A DNA stretch of 7,774 bases from positions 1-7,774 of the forward strand of contig CANQUR010000073.1 of assembly GCA_947627075.1 (NCBI GenBank). The letters run 5' to 3'. The notes beneath the pieces were generated by a model. That model searched no databases. It saw only the letters and a list, made by a program, of their open reading frames with translations, and was not told the origin of the DNA. This stretch comes from an uncultured Clostridia bacterium. GTDB taxonomy: Bacteria; Bacillota; Clostridia; Christensenellales; Pumilibacteraceae. Of the stretch, positions 1 to 7,513 are shown in pieces; positions within the stretch are counted from its first letter, which is position 1; the number at the start of each line of letters is the position of its first letter. The translations under genes and the position numbers were made by a program.

Positions 1-468
1 CTCGGTCATATCCATAAGCCCCAATGCGTTTCGAAAAGCAAGAACGCATATTACAGTGGCAGCCTTTTGAAATATCATTTCGACGAATCGGGCGATAAGG
101 AGTTTATTATCTATGATACGGCGACAAAGGAGACGAGACACTATCCGATAAAGAGCGGGAAAAAATTGATCAGACTTCATGCAGAAGATATGACGACGGC
201 AAGAAACGCGCTCGAAGCGGCAACCGACTGTTATGCCGAACTCATTTACGAAAGCGCGGCGCCGTTAAAGCCCTCCGAGGCGGAGGAGTTGCGATCGTAC
301 CAAAGCCTTTGCAAACTCACCATTATAAACAAGAGCATAAAGCGTGATGTAATGCATCGACGCGAGCAGACCGACGCCGAAATTTTCGACGCATATTACA
401 AGGCTATGCGCGGCAAGTCGCCGGACGAAGATACCATGAAAGCATTTTTGGAGGTTCTGAACGCATGA
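1..468 (+). CDS. sbcD: SbcD, nuclease subunit of SbcCD (C-terminal part; 5' end outside window)
   Basis: This is the last 155 codons of the SbcD (Mre11-like) subunit, which supplies the metal-dependent nuclease for the SbcCD complex acting on DNA ends and hairpins in the cytoplasm. The reading frame is open from base 1, and its first residues are LGHIHKPQ. That is the final GHxH metal-binding motif of the calcineurin-like phosphoesterase domain, followed by YSGSLLKY as in SbcD proteins. The earlier metal-ligand motifs lie upstream of the window. The remainder, from about residue 30, is the smaller C-terminal domain that contacts SbcC. It includes a charged helical region and no recognisable catalytic motif. 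The gene ends in TGA that overlaps the sbcC start as ATGA, the classic arrangement for translational coupling. An internal TTG at 67 could be taken as a start, but the upstream in-frame GHIH motif shows the gene continues to the left. Identity rests on the motif, the flanking residues and the adjacent sbcC. Confidence 0.93.
   Translation, partial: LGHIHKPQCVSKSKNAYYSGSLLKYHFDESGDKEFIIYDTATKETRHYPIKSGKKLIRLHAEDMTTARNALEAATDCYAELIYESAAPLKPSEAEELRSYQSLCKLTIINKSIKRDVMHRREQTDAEIFDAYYKAMRGKSPDEDTMKAFLEVLNA
450..455 (+). promoter_or_regulatory. Ribosome binding site of sbcC (GGAGGT)
   Basis: A full GGAGGT lies 9 bases before the ATG at 465, inside the end of sbcD. It supports the 465 start and means sbcC can recruit ribosomes itself as well as being coupled to sbcD through the ATGA overlap. 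Confidence 0.75.
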
Positions 469-3140
469 AACCAATTTCGCTTATGATCGACGGAATAAAC
501 AGCTTTTATGACAGACAGACGGTGGATTTCGATTTCGACGGACTTTTTTGTATCAGCGGAGATACCGGCAGCGGCAAGACGACTATCCTCGATTGTATCA
601 TAATAGCGTTGTTTGGCAGCGGCAAACGCGCGTCGGTGCTTGGCGACTATATCAATTTGAAGCGGGACAAAGCCGAAATAAAGCTCATTTTCGAGACCGT
701 ATATGAAGGCGAAAGGCATACTTTCGAGGTTACGAGGACTCTTGTGCGCGACGGCGCGTCAAGGGCGAAGCTTTTGGACCTTACGAGCGGCGAAACGCTT
801 GCAGAGCAGACCGCAGCCGTAAACAGCTTGCTCGAGGGCATGATAGGACTTACGCGCGATGACTTTACTCAGGTCGTCATTTTGGAGCAGGGCAAATTTG
901 CAAAATTCCTTACCGCTTCCAAAAAAGAAAGGAACGAAACGGTGGGCAATCTCTTTAAGCTCAATAAATACAGAGAGCTCGGTAGCAAGTTCGGCAGCAG
1001 AATGAAGGAAGTCAAAAGGGATATAGACAGCCTCGACGAAAGACTTACTGAATTAAAGGGAACGACGCTCGTTGCCGTCACGGAAAAGGAACGCCGCATA
1101 AAGGCAAATGAAAAGCGAATTGCCGTTTTGACCGAGTCCGAAAAGCGTTTTTCGAATGAACTTGCCCAATTGGAAAAACAAAAAAGCAAATATGACAAGA
1201 GCGTAGAGGCGAAAAAAAAGCTTGAAAAAGAAAGTAAAAATGCCGAAGAATTGAAAAATAAGCTCGCCGAGTTGACCGAAAAATATGATTCTAACGCCAA
1301 AGAACTCTCAAAGATAACGGTAGAGAAAAAAACATGCGAGCTTACGGCGGCGCGTGCAAGCGACTTTTTGAGCCTTATCGCCGAACGAGACAAGAGAAAC
1401 GCCGCTCTCGAACGATTGCGTGCGGAGTGGAAGGACGCTTCGGACGCCGAGGCGAAATGTCGCGCCGATCTCGCTTTGTCACGCGAAAAGTACAATTGTG
1501 CAAAGGCTTCGCTCGAGCGACTGAAGAACGAAATATTTTCTATTGCGGATCTCGGCGAAAAAAGCGAGTATTTCGACGTTTTCGACATAAGATCCGAAGT
1601 GGAAAAGTGGTCCGTCGAGCTCAAAAGAGCAAAAGCGGATCATGCCGAATTGGACAAAAAAGTCAAGGAGCTTACGGCGCGTAACGAGTTCAATAAAAAA
1701 AGTTTGCTCGAAGTCATGGAAAAGCAACGCATAGCCGAGGCAAGGCGTGACGAATTGAAAAAAGAAGCGGACGAACTGCGCATCAAACGCGAAAAACGGC
1801 AACGAGACGAGGCGGCGCTTTTTGTAAGAAGCGGCTTAAAAAAGGGGGACAGGTGCCCTGTTTGCGGCAATTTGGTCCAAGACGAAATTGAATTGGTCGT
1901 GCATGAGGACGATTTATCCCTCGAGCAAAAGGAAACCGAGCTTTCGAATATCGAAAAGGAATGTCGCTTGATCGAAAATAACAAATACTCTTTCGGCACG
2001 CGTCTCGACGAGAGCGGCAAGGCATTGAGCGAAGCTCAAGATAGGCTTAAGGAGGCGGAAGCAAGGCTGTCAAAGGCAAATGAGATAATCAAAATGCCCG
2101 ATAGAGCGGACGAGCTAGTCGAATTGACGAGGTCCGCCGTCGAGACCAAAAAACAGTTGGGCTTTCTCGAATCCGAGTTGGGCGTGCTCGAGCAAAAATT
2201 GCGTTCGGCAGAGACGAGGACTGCGGATATAAAGGCGCGCGGAGAAATCGAACGAAACGAGCTTTCCGCGCTTGTTCGAACGATAGAAGATAAGCATATA
2301 AGCGAAAGCGACCTAAAACAAAACGAAAATAAGTTGAAGGAGCTTTCGACGCTCGAAAAGACCTTGACCGAAAAGGATGCATTTTTGAGGAGCGAGCGCG
2401 AAAAAACGGCAACTCTTTACGCTTCGTCGAGAGCTTCGGCGGATATGTATGCCGTCGAGGCAGCCGAAATGCCTAAATTCGATATAAAAGCGCTGACGGA
2501 CAAGAGCGAAGAACTTGCCGGCGCAAAAAACGAACGCGAAACGCTTATGATCGCGCTTGCGAGCGAAAAGAAAGAGCTTGAAATAATGCAAAGGGAGCTC
2601 GAAAAGAAGCGTGAGTTGGAAAAGGATAAGAGCGAAAAAAAGAAGATCTACGATATTTTTTCGGATATATACAAGCTCGTATCGGGCGATAAATTCATTG
2701 AATACATAGCCGAGGAGTACATTTTGCAGTTTACGGCGTCTGCGTCGATAGTACTCGGCGACATCACAGGCGGAAAATATACACTCGAATACGAGGGCGG
2801 CGCGTTTTGGGTCGGAGATTTCCTTGCGGACGGCACAAAGAGAAAGGCGTCCACGCTCTCGGGCGGCGAGACCTTTCTTGCTTCCTTGTCTATTGCCATA
2901 GCCATTTCGCGAGAGATAGCAAGATACAAAACTTATGAATTTTTCTTTCTCGACGAAGGCTTCGGCACGCTCGACGCATATTCGCTCGACACCGTCATGA
3001 ACGCGCTTACGGCGCTGTCTGCCGATACGCTTGTCGGAGTCGTGACGCACAGACCGGAACTCACCGAAAGGATATTCGATAAGATTACTGTCTTGTCCGC
3101 GTCGGAGAATAGAGGCAGCGTGATAACGAGGAGCTATTAA
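465..3140 (+). CDS. sbcC: SbcC, Rad50-like ATPase subunit of SbcCD
   Basis: The 891-residue SMC-like ATPase partner of SbcD uses ATP binding and a zinc-hooked coiled coil to clamp DNA and gate the nuclease. The N-terminal lobe has Walker A at 32-40 (GDTGSGKTT, Lys38) and the Q-loop glutamine at 142 in LEQGKFAKFL. A long Lys/Glu-rich coiled coil runs from about 170 to 455. The zinc hook CPVC is at 464-467, and the returning coil runs to about 735. The C-terminal lobe has the ABC signature LSGGE (798-802), Walker B FFFLDE (Asp830, Glu831), D-loop TLD (835-837) and the H-loop histidine 862 in VVTHRP. All elements expected for an active ATPase are present, with no frameshift. From memory, characterised SbcC proteins are longer (over 1000 residues), and the coils account for the difference. 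The ATG at 465 is fixed by a GGAGGT site and by the conserved N-terminus. The gene overlaps sbcD by 4 bases. Confidence 0.96.
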   Translation: MKPISLMIDGINSFYDRQTVDFDFDGLFCISGDTGSGKTTILDCIIIALFGSGKRASVLGDYINLKRDKAEIKLIFETVYEGERHTFEVTRTLVRDGASRAKLLDLTSGETLAEQTAAVNSLLEGMIGLTRDDFTQVVILEQGKFAKFLTASKKERNETVGNLFKLNKYRELGSKFGSRMKEVKRDIDSLDERLTELKGTTLVAVTEKERRIKANEKRIAVLTESEKRFSNELAQLEKQKSKYDKSVEAKKKLEKESKNAEELKNKLAELTEKYDSNAKELSKITVEKKTCELTAARASDFLSLIAERDKRNAALERLRAEWKDASDAEAKCRADLALSREKYNCAKASLERLKNEIFSIADLGEKSEYFDVFDIRSEVEKWSVELKRAKADHAELDKKVKELTARNEFNKKSLLEVMEKQRIAEARRDELKKEADELRIKREKRQRDEAALFVRSGLKKGDRCPVCGNLVQDEIELVVHEDDLSLEQKETELSNIEKECRLIENNKYSFGTRLDESGKALSEAQDRLKEAEARLSKANEIIKMPDRADELVELTRSAVETKKQLGFLESELGVLEQKLRSAETRTADIKARGEIERNELSALVRTIEDKHISESDLKQNENKLKELSTLEKTLTEKDAFLRSEREKTATLYASSRASADMYAVEAAEMPKFDIKALTDKSEELAGAKNERETLMIALASEKKELEIMQRELEKKRELEKDKSEKKKIYDIFSDIYKLVSGDKFIEYIAEEYILQFTASASIVLGDITGGKYTLEYEGGAFWVGDFLADGTKRKASTLSGGETFLASLSIAIAISREIARYKTYEFFFLDEGFGTLDAYSLDTVMNALTALSADTLVGVVTHRPELTERIFDKITVLSASENRGSVITRSY

Positions 3141-3175
3141 ATAACTCGCTTTTGCGGAAATATTTATAAAAACAC

Positions 3176-3204
3176 TTGCTCAAAATGGAAAAACATGGTA
3201 AAAT
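3176..3204 (+). promoter_or_regulatory. Sigma-A-type promoter with extended -10, upstream of pepF
   Basis: The -35 element TTGCTC is at 3176-3181, followed by a 17-base spacer and the -10 element TAAAAT at 3199-3204. An extended -10 TG lies at 3196-3197, one base before the hexamer. The consensus forms are TTGACA, a 17-base spacer and TGnTATAAT, so the match is good. Transcription would start near 3211, giving a leader of roughly 20 bases before the pepF ATG. No operator-like repeat is visible around it. It probably drives pepF and the genes after it. Confidence 0.7.
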
Positions 3205-3221
3205 TATAAAAATAAATATAT

Positions 3222-3226
3222 AGGAG
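3222..3226 (+). promoter_or_regulatory. Ribosome binding site of pepF (AGGAG)
   Basis: AGGAG lies 6 bases before the ATG at 3233, at ideal spacing. It sits in the short AT-rich leader and settles the start codon. Confidence 0.75.
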
Positions 3227-3232
3227 CCGAAT

Positions 3233-5002
3233 ATGAAAAGAAACGAAATCGAAAATAAGTATAAATGGAGACTCGAGGACATGATCGCCTCGGACGACGA
3301 ATGGGAAAAACTCTATAACGAGGCGTCCGCGCTCGAGCCGCTTCTCAAAAGCTTCGAAGGCAAACTTCATGATAAAAAGACGCTCAAAGATTGCCTTGAC
3401 GCAAACGAAAAGACCGATATGATGCTTGAGCGGCTCTATTGCTATGCTCGAATGAGAAAGGATCAAGACGGCAGCGTGCAAAAATACGTTGCCTTCACCG
3501 ACAAAGCCATGATGCTCAGCTATAAACTTGCAACTGCAACTTCATATATGAGTAGCGAAATTTCATCGCTCAGCGAAGAATATCTCAATTCGGTCATAGC
3601 CGACAAGGATTTTGCTAAATATGATTTCATGCTAAAAGAAATTGTTCGAAGCAAAAAATACATTCTGTCGGATAAGGAAGAAAGAATACTTTCCATGGCG
3701 GGTCAGGCGACTGAAAACTTCGGAGAAATATTCACAACGATAAACAATGTCGAACTTCCCATGCCAATGATAAGCACTCCCGAGGGCAAAGTAAGACTTA
3801 CTCACGGCAATTACGGCGTGTTCCTCGACAATAAGGATCAAGATTTGAGGAGACGCGCCTTCAAAGGCAACTACAGCGCGTATAAAAAGCTGATAAATAC
3901 CATTTGCAACACCTATGCCGGTAGCGTAAAGAAGGACAACTTCTTTGCCCGCGCTCGCGGATACGATAATTGCTTGCAAAAGTCGTTGTTCGGCGACGAC
4001 GTGCCCATGGCGGTATATGATCGACTCATAAAGGCGGTCGACGAAAACGTAGGAGTCATGCACAGATACATTGCTTTGCGCAAGAAGGCACTCGGTCTTG
4101 AGAATATGCATATGTACGATCTCTATGTGCCCATTGTCGAGGACGCCGACCTTAAGTTGAGCTACGAGGAGGCGTTCGACCTTGTGATAGAGGGGCTTAA
4201 ACCGCTCGGAGAGGAATATGCTTCGCTTTTGCGTGAGGCGAGGGATCACGGTTGGATAGACGTAATGGAAAACGAGGGCAAGCGCAGCGGAGCATACAGC
4301 TGGGGCTGTTATGGAGTACATCCCTATGTGCTTCTCAATTATTCGCGCACCACGCACGATGTGTTTACCATAGCGCATGAACTCGGACACGCAATGCATT
4401 CGTACTATTCGGATAAGAATTGGACATACTATAAGGCGCAATATCAAATATTCGTAGCCGAGGTAGCCTCGACCGTAAACGAAGTATTTTTGCTTAAACA
4501 TCTGATATCCACTGTAAAGGACAAGGCGCTCAAAAAGTATTTGCTTTCGTATTATATCGATATGTTCCGCACGACGCTGTTCCGTCAGACTATGTTTGCG
4601 GAATTCGAAAAACTTGCGCATGATATGGATCTGCTCGGCAAGCCGCTTACGGTAGACAGTTTGAGCGATGAGTATTACGCGTTGAACAAAAAATATTACG
4701 GAAGCGCAGTCATTCACGATAAGGATATACGTTATGAATGGGCGAGGATACCGCATTTTTACAATGCGTTTTACGTATACAAATACGCTACGGGCTTTAC
4801 GAGCGCGGTCAATATCGTAAAGAGCATTCTCGACGATCCCGAAAATCTCAAGAGATACAAGAATTTCCTTTCGGCAGGCGGCAGCGACAGCCCGTACAAC
4901 ATCCTCAAAAATGCGGGAGTGGATCTTGCGACCGACTATCCGTACGAAGTGGCGATGAAGGAATTCAACGACACGCTCGCGCTTCTCGAAAAGGAAATAT
5001 GA
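3233..5002 (+). CDS. pepF: Oligoendopeptidase F (peptidase family M3B)
   Basis: A 589-residue zinc metallopeptidase of the PepF branch of family M3. These enzymes cut short peptides in the cytoplasm and help recycle peptides. The zinc site is intact: HELGH at 382-386 gives two His ligands (382, 386) and the catalytic Glu383. The third ligand is Glu410 in FVAEVAS, 24 residues after His386, close to the spacing in thimet oligopeptidase. Other PepF-typical stretches are the N-terminal KYKWRLEDM, the pre-motif PYVLLNYS, the C-terminal YKYATGF region and GGSDSPYNILKNAGVDL. Length matches the family (about 600). No signal peptide or membrane segment is seen, so the protein is cytosolic. The start is supported by AGGAG and by the conserved N-terminus. 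It is the first gene after a clear promoter, and its TGA lies 13 bases before the lipoprotein gene. Substrate preference cannot be read from sequence. Confidence 0.95.
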   Translation: MKRNEIENKYKWRLEDMIASDDEWEKLYNEASALEPLLKSFEGKLHDKKTLKDCLDANEKTDMMLERLYCYARMRKDQDGSVQKYVAFTDKAMMLSYKLATATSYMSSEISSLSEEYLNSVIADKDFAKYDFMLKEIVRSKKYILSDKEERILSMAGQATENFGEIFTTINNVELPMPMISTPEGKVRLTHGNYGVFLDNKDQDLRRRAFKGNYSAYKKLINTICNTYAGSVKKDNFFARARGYDNCLQKSLFGDDVPMAVYDRLIKAVDENVGVMHRYIALRKKALGLENMHMYDLYVPIVEDADLKLSYEEAFDLVIEGLKPLGEEYASLLREARDHGWIDVMENEGKRSGAYSWGCYGVHPYVLLNYSRTTHDVFTIAHELGHAMHSYYSDKNWTYYKAQYQIFVAEVASTVNEVFLLKHLISTVKDKALKKYLLSYYIDMFRTTLFRQTMFAEFEKLAHDMDLLGKPLTVDSLSDEYYALNKKYYGSAVIHDKDIRYEWARIPHFYNAFYVYKYATGFTSAVNIVKSILDDPENLKRYKNFLSAGGSDSPYNILKNAGVDLATDYPYEVAMKEFNDTLALLEKEI

Positions 5003-5004
5003 TC

Positions 5005-5009
5005 AAGGA
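5005..5009 (+). promoter_or_regulatory. Ribosome binding site of the lipoprotein gene (AAGGA)
   Basis: AAGGA lies 6 bases before the ATG at 5016, in the 13-base gap after pepF. It supports this ATG, which also gives a complete lipoprotein signal peptide. Confidence 0.65.
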
Positions 5010-5015
5010 CATAAA

Positions 5016-5954
5016 ATGAAAAAATTCTTTGCCGTTTTCTCCATATTGCTTCTTACGTTGGCGCTTGCGTCATGTTTTTACGATGGAATCTATGACTATT
5101 ATGACGATTCTCCGACACACAGACCGGACGAAAACGGGATCTATTACAGCGCGCTCGATATCGATCTTATCGCTTATTCGATTGCGGATGAGGAAGACGA
5201 AAGCAAGACCGTCACAAACTACGAGCTTCAAATAGGCTTACGGGACAATATAAACGGGCAAGCCGTTCTTTCGCATGAAGAGGTCGACGCGCTTATCGAC
5301 GCAATAAACAAAAAGATCGGCGTAGAATTTTCGTATATAGACTCAATCCCCGGCTACGATTTTACTAAATTTTGCTTTTCGCTCGAGCAAATGCCGGATA
5401 TGACCAGAGAGGCTGACAGAAAATTCGGCTTCTTTACGATATTGCGCAATTTCAAATTCGCCGCTCCCGAATGGATGGAATCTTTGTGGGCGGACGCGCG
5501 AGTAGCCGTAGACGACTTGTTGAGCGGAATCGACAACAGGGCGTTGAGAATAGACGGAGATGCGATACGGTCGAGATTTTATTTCGCCGTATCCGAATCG
5601 TTCGATTCAAAAAATGCGGTTCGCGAAAATAGGCAATTGAGGGGATTATTGGGAGCGCAAGACGGATCAAACGCTTCTTGTCTTGTATGGGATATGCAAA
5701 GTACGACAATTTCCGATATAGAGATAACATACAAGGCGATGGCAAACGGCTGGTTCATCGTTCCCATAATTTTGGGAACCGTGGCGGTCATTATCCTTTT
5801 TGCCGCGTCGAAGCACAAAAGAAACGAAAAAAGCGAAGAAGTCTCTTTGAACGAGAACGTTCAAAAGCCCGATGACGACGCTTTGGGGAGACAGGTCACG
5901 ATCGAGGAGATCTTGAACCCGAAACAAAGGGAGGACGAGGATGCCCATAAATAG
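5016..5954 (+). CDS. Predicted lipoprotein with C-terminal transmembrane segment, function unknown
   Basis: I do not recognise this 312-residue protein. It starts with a lipoprotein signal: MKK, a hydrophobic core, and the lipobox LASC with Cys20 as the lipidated residue. After an Asp/Tyr-rich stretch (about 21-35), residues 40-240 form a predicted extracellular mixed alpha/beta domain with no motif I can name. Residues 246-264 are a clear membrane helix (WFIVPIILGTVAVIILFAA). A basic stop-transfer SKHKRNEK follows, then an acidic cytoplasmic tail of about 40 residues ending EDEDAHK. The protein would therefore be anchored at both ends with its body outside. This topology resembles LppM/DUF3153-type lipoproteins, but I cannot confirm membership. 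The start is fixed by AAGGA and the signal peptide. It lies 13 bases after pepF, and its 3' end overlaps dnaB by 14 bases in another frame, so the two are probably translationally coupled. The tail contains VTIEEIL (294-300), similar to a peptide in the DnaB tail. Confidence 0.85.
   Translation: MKKFFAVFSILLLTLALASCFYDGIYDYYDDSPTHRPDENGIYYSALDIDLIAYSIADEEDESKTVTNYELQIGLRDNINGQAVLSHEEVDALIDAINKKIGVEFSYIDSIPGYDFTKFCFSLEQMPDMTREADRKFGFFTILRNFKFAAPEWMESLWADARVAVDDLLSGIDNRALRIDGDAIRSRFYFAVSESFDSKNAVRENRQLRGLLGAQDGSNASCLVWDMQSTTISDIEITYKAMANGWFIVPIILGTVAVIILFAASKHKRNEKSEEVSLNENVQKPDDDALGRQVTIEEILNPKQREDEDAHK
5926..5934 (+). promoter_or_regulatory. Ribosome binding site of dnaB (AAAGGGAGG)
   Basis: AAAGGGAGG lies 6 bases before the ATG at 5941 and inside the last codons of the lipoprotein gene. 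It is one of the strongest ribosome sites in the window. It decides the dnaB start despite the 14-base overlap. Confidence 0.75.
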
Positions 5955-7497
5955 AGAACATCCGAATGTAAAGGCGAGGATCGTCCCGCAAAACAACGAG
6001 GCGGAGCAAGCTTTGCTCGGCTGTGTTTTGATAGACGATTACGTGCCAAATGAGATCTTGTCCGGGCTCGAACCGGAGGATTTTTATACTTCGGCTCACC
6101 AAATCATATTCGAAGCGATGAAACGCATATATTCGGACAATAAGCCCATAGATATCATCACTCTTGTGCAGGAACTTGAAAGCATGGGCAGTATGGAAGC
6201 GGTGGGCGGATTGAATTATTTGACTACGCTCAGCAATATAGTACCGTCTGCGTCGAATTATATGCATTATCTCGAAATAGTCAAGCAAAACAAGCTTCGC
6301 CGCAAGATAATCGACTCTGCGAACAAGATCGCAAACGTCGCATATGCGGGCAACGAGGATTCCATGTCGTTTGCCGAAAAGGAGATCTTCGCATTGGGCG
6401 AAGGCAATTTTCGTTCTACGCTCAAGCCGTTGTCGCTATCTGTCGGCGAGGCGATCGAGCGTATGGAGATGATAGAACGCGATCCGCTTTTCTTTCGTGG
6501 CATACCTACGGGTTTTAAGCGGCTCGATAATCTTTTGAACGGTTTTCAAAGCGGCGACCTTATCATAATTGCCGCTCGTCCCGGTCAAGGAAAGACGAGT
6601 ATAGGCATGAACTTTATTCAAGCCGCCGCCTTTTCGGAACGCACTACTCAAACGGGCAAAAAGGTGCCCATTCATGCCGCGGTATTTTCGCTCGAAATGC
6701 CGGCGGTACAGCTTGCACGCAGAATGCTTTGTTCGGTGGCGAAGGTGGATATGACAAAAGCCAATTCGGGCGATCTTAACGAATCGGAATGGAACAGACT
6801 CATGCTTGCAAAGACCAAACTCGATAGAGCGAGCATATTTATCGACGATACGTCAAACACATCGCCGGTGGACATCATAAGTAAATGTCGTAAATTGAAG
6901 CGCGAAAGAGGACTCGACATAGTTATGATCGATTATCTTCAACTCATGTCGGCAGGAAAGCGCGTGGAAAATCGTCAGCAGGAAATAAGCGAGATAACAA
7001 GAACGTTAAAGGTCGCGGCAAAGGAACTCAATGTGCCCATTCTTCTATTGAGCCAACTTTCGCGTAAGGTCGAAGATCGAAAGGAAAAGGTCCCCGTAAT
7101 GAGCGATTTGCGTGAGTCGGGCGCGATCGAACAAGATGCGGACATAATCATGTTCCTTTACAGGCAATACAGCGACGCGGACAAGAACGTCACCGACGAG
7201 GAACGCAATGCAGTTCAACTCATCGTAGCCAAGCATCGTAACGGACAAACGGATACAATCGACCTCAATTGGCGAGGCGCCTTTGTTTCGTTTGAGGAAA
7301 AAGACGAGTCTATTCCGAAGAGCTCAGACAATACGAAGTCGACTTATAGTCCCGATCAAGACGAACCGAAAAAGAATGAGATACCGAAGGATATTGCCGA
7401 GGCTATGGAACGCGAGGAATCGCAATCCGAAGCAGGGCTTACATCCGAGGAGATACTCAAAATAAAGCCGGGATCAAACTCCGAAACGCTGTTTTGA
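5941..7497 (+). CDS. dnaB: Replicative DNA helicase DnaB
   Basis: A 518-residue hexameric helicase that unwinds DNA at the replication fork and recruits primase (called DnaC in Bacillus). The N-terminal domain spans about 15-155, with VPQNNEAEQALLGCVL at its start as in the family. The RecA-like ATPase follows from about 185. Its motifs are Walker A ARPGQGKTS (Lys218, Thr219), catalytic Glu252 in FSLEM, Walker B Asp331 in IDYLQL, the H3 glutamine Gln372 in LLSQLSRKVEDR, DLRESGAIEQDAD, and the arginine-finger motif KHRNG (Lys431, Arg433). The domain ends near WRGAFVSF (444-451). Two oddities stand out. Walker A Lys to Glu252 spans 34 residues, against 25 in Geobacillus DnaB from memory, with extra residues around 231-245. 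A charged tail of about 65 residues (454-518) also extends past the usual end. The gene overlaps the preceding lipoprotein gene by 14 bases and has a strong ribosome site. No intein is present. Confidence 0.97.
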   Translation: MPINREHPNVKARIVPQNNEAEQALLGCVLIDDYVPNEILSGLEPEDFYTSAHQIIFEAMKRIYSDNKPIDIITLVQELESMGSMEAVGGLNYLTTLSNIVPSASNYMHYLEIVKQNKLRRKIIDSANKIANVAYAGNEDSMSFAEKEIFALGEGNFRSTLKPLSLSVGEAIERMEMIERDPLFFRGIPTGFKRLDNLLNGFQSGDLIIIAARPGQGKTSIGMNFIQAAAFSERTTQTGKKVPIHAAVFSLEMPAVQLARRMLCSVAKVDMTKANSGDLNESEWNRLMLAKTKLDRASIFIDDTSNTSPVDIISKCRKLKRERGLDIVMIDYLQLMSAGKRVENRQQEISEITRTLKVAAKELNVPILLLSQLSRKVEDRKEKVPVMSDLRESGAIEQDADIIMFLYRQYSDADKNVTDEERNAVQLIVAKHRNGQTDTIDLNWRGAFVSFEEKDESIPKSSDNTKSTYSPDQDEPKKNEIPKDIAEAMEREESQSEAGLTSEEILKIKPGSNSETLF

Positions 7498-7502
7498 AAG
7501 GA
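7497..7502 (+). promoter_or_regulatory. Possible ribosome binding site of queH (AAAGGA)
   Basis: AAAGGA begins at the last base of the dnaB stop codon and lies 11 bases before the ATG at 7514, somewhat farther than ideal. No better site or alternative start is visible. Confidence 0.5.
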
Positions 7503-7513
7503 ACCATATAACT

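Larger units (their letters stand above)
3141..3232 (+). other. Intergenic gap between sbcC and pepF, AT-rich
   Basis: This is the only real gap between genes in the window. It is much richer in A and T than the flanking genes. It holds the pepF promoter and ribosome site. I see no stable GC-rich hairpin followed by a T run, so no intrinsic terminator for sbcDC can be called. The best stem is a 3-bp CGC/GCG around TTTT near 3147-3156, which is too weak. Read-through from sbcC into pepF is therefore possible. Confidence 0.6.

Noticed and set aside
869..1624. Serine/phenylalanine-rich open frame on the minus strand opposite sbcC
   Set aside because: Its composition is the antisense image of the Lys/Glu-rich coiled coil, typical of spurious frames opposite such regions.
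1..3140. A defence system built on an SMC-like ATPase and nuclease
   Set aside because: The pair has the full SbcD/SbcC motif set (GHIH, Walker A, CPVC hook, LSGGE) and the usual ATGA overlap, with no defence-type neighbours. Ordinary SbcCD explains it.
3141..3175. Terminator for the sbcDC operon
   Set aside because: Only a 3-bp stem around TTTT and a short AAATATTT palindrome can be drawn. Neither would be stable, and neither is followed by a convincing T run.
3632..4756. Long open frame on the minus strand opposite pepF
   Set aside because: It lies entirely within pepF, which has an intact zinc site and family-wide similarity. The antisense protein has no recognisable domain and no ribosome site I could support, so it is a codon-bias shadow.
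5941..7497. Prophage or plasmid replication helicase rather than chromosomal DnaB
   Set aside because: The full-length N-terminal domain, all RecA motifs, and housekeeping neighbours (pepF, queH) favour the chromosomal replicative helicase. No phage genes are present.
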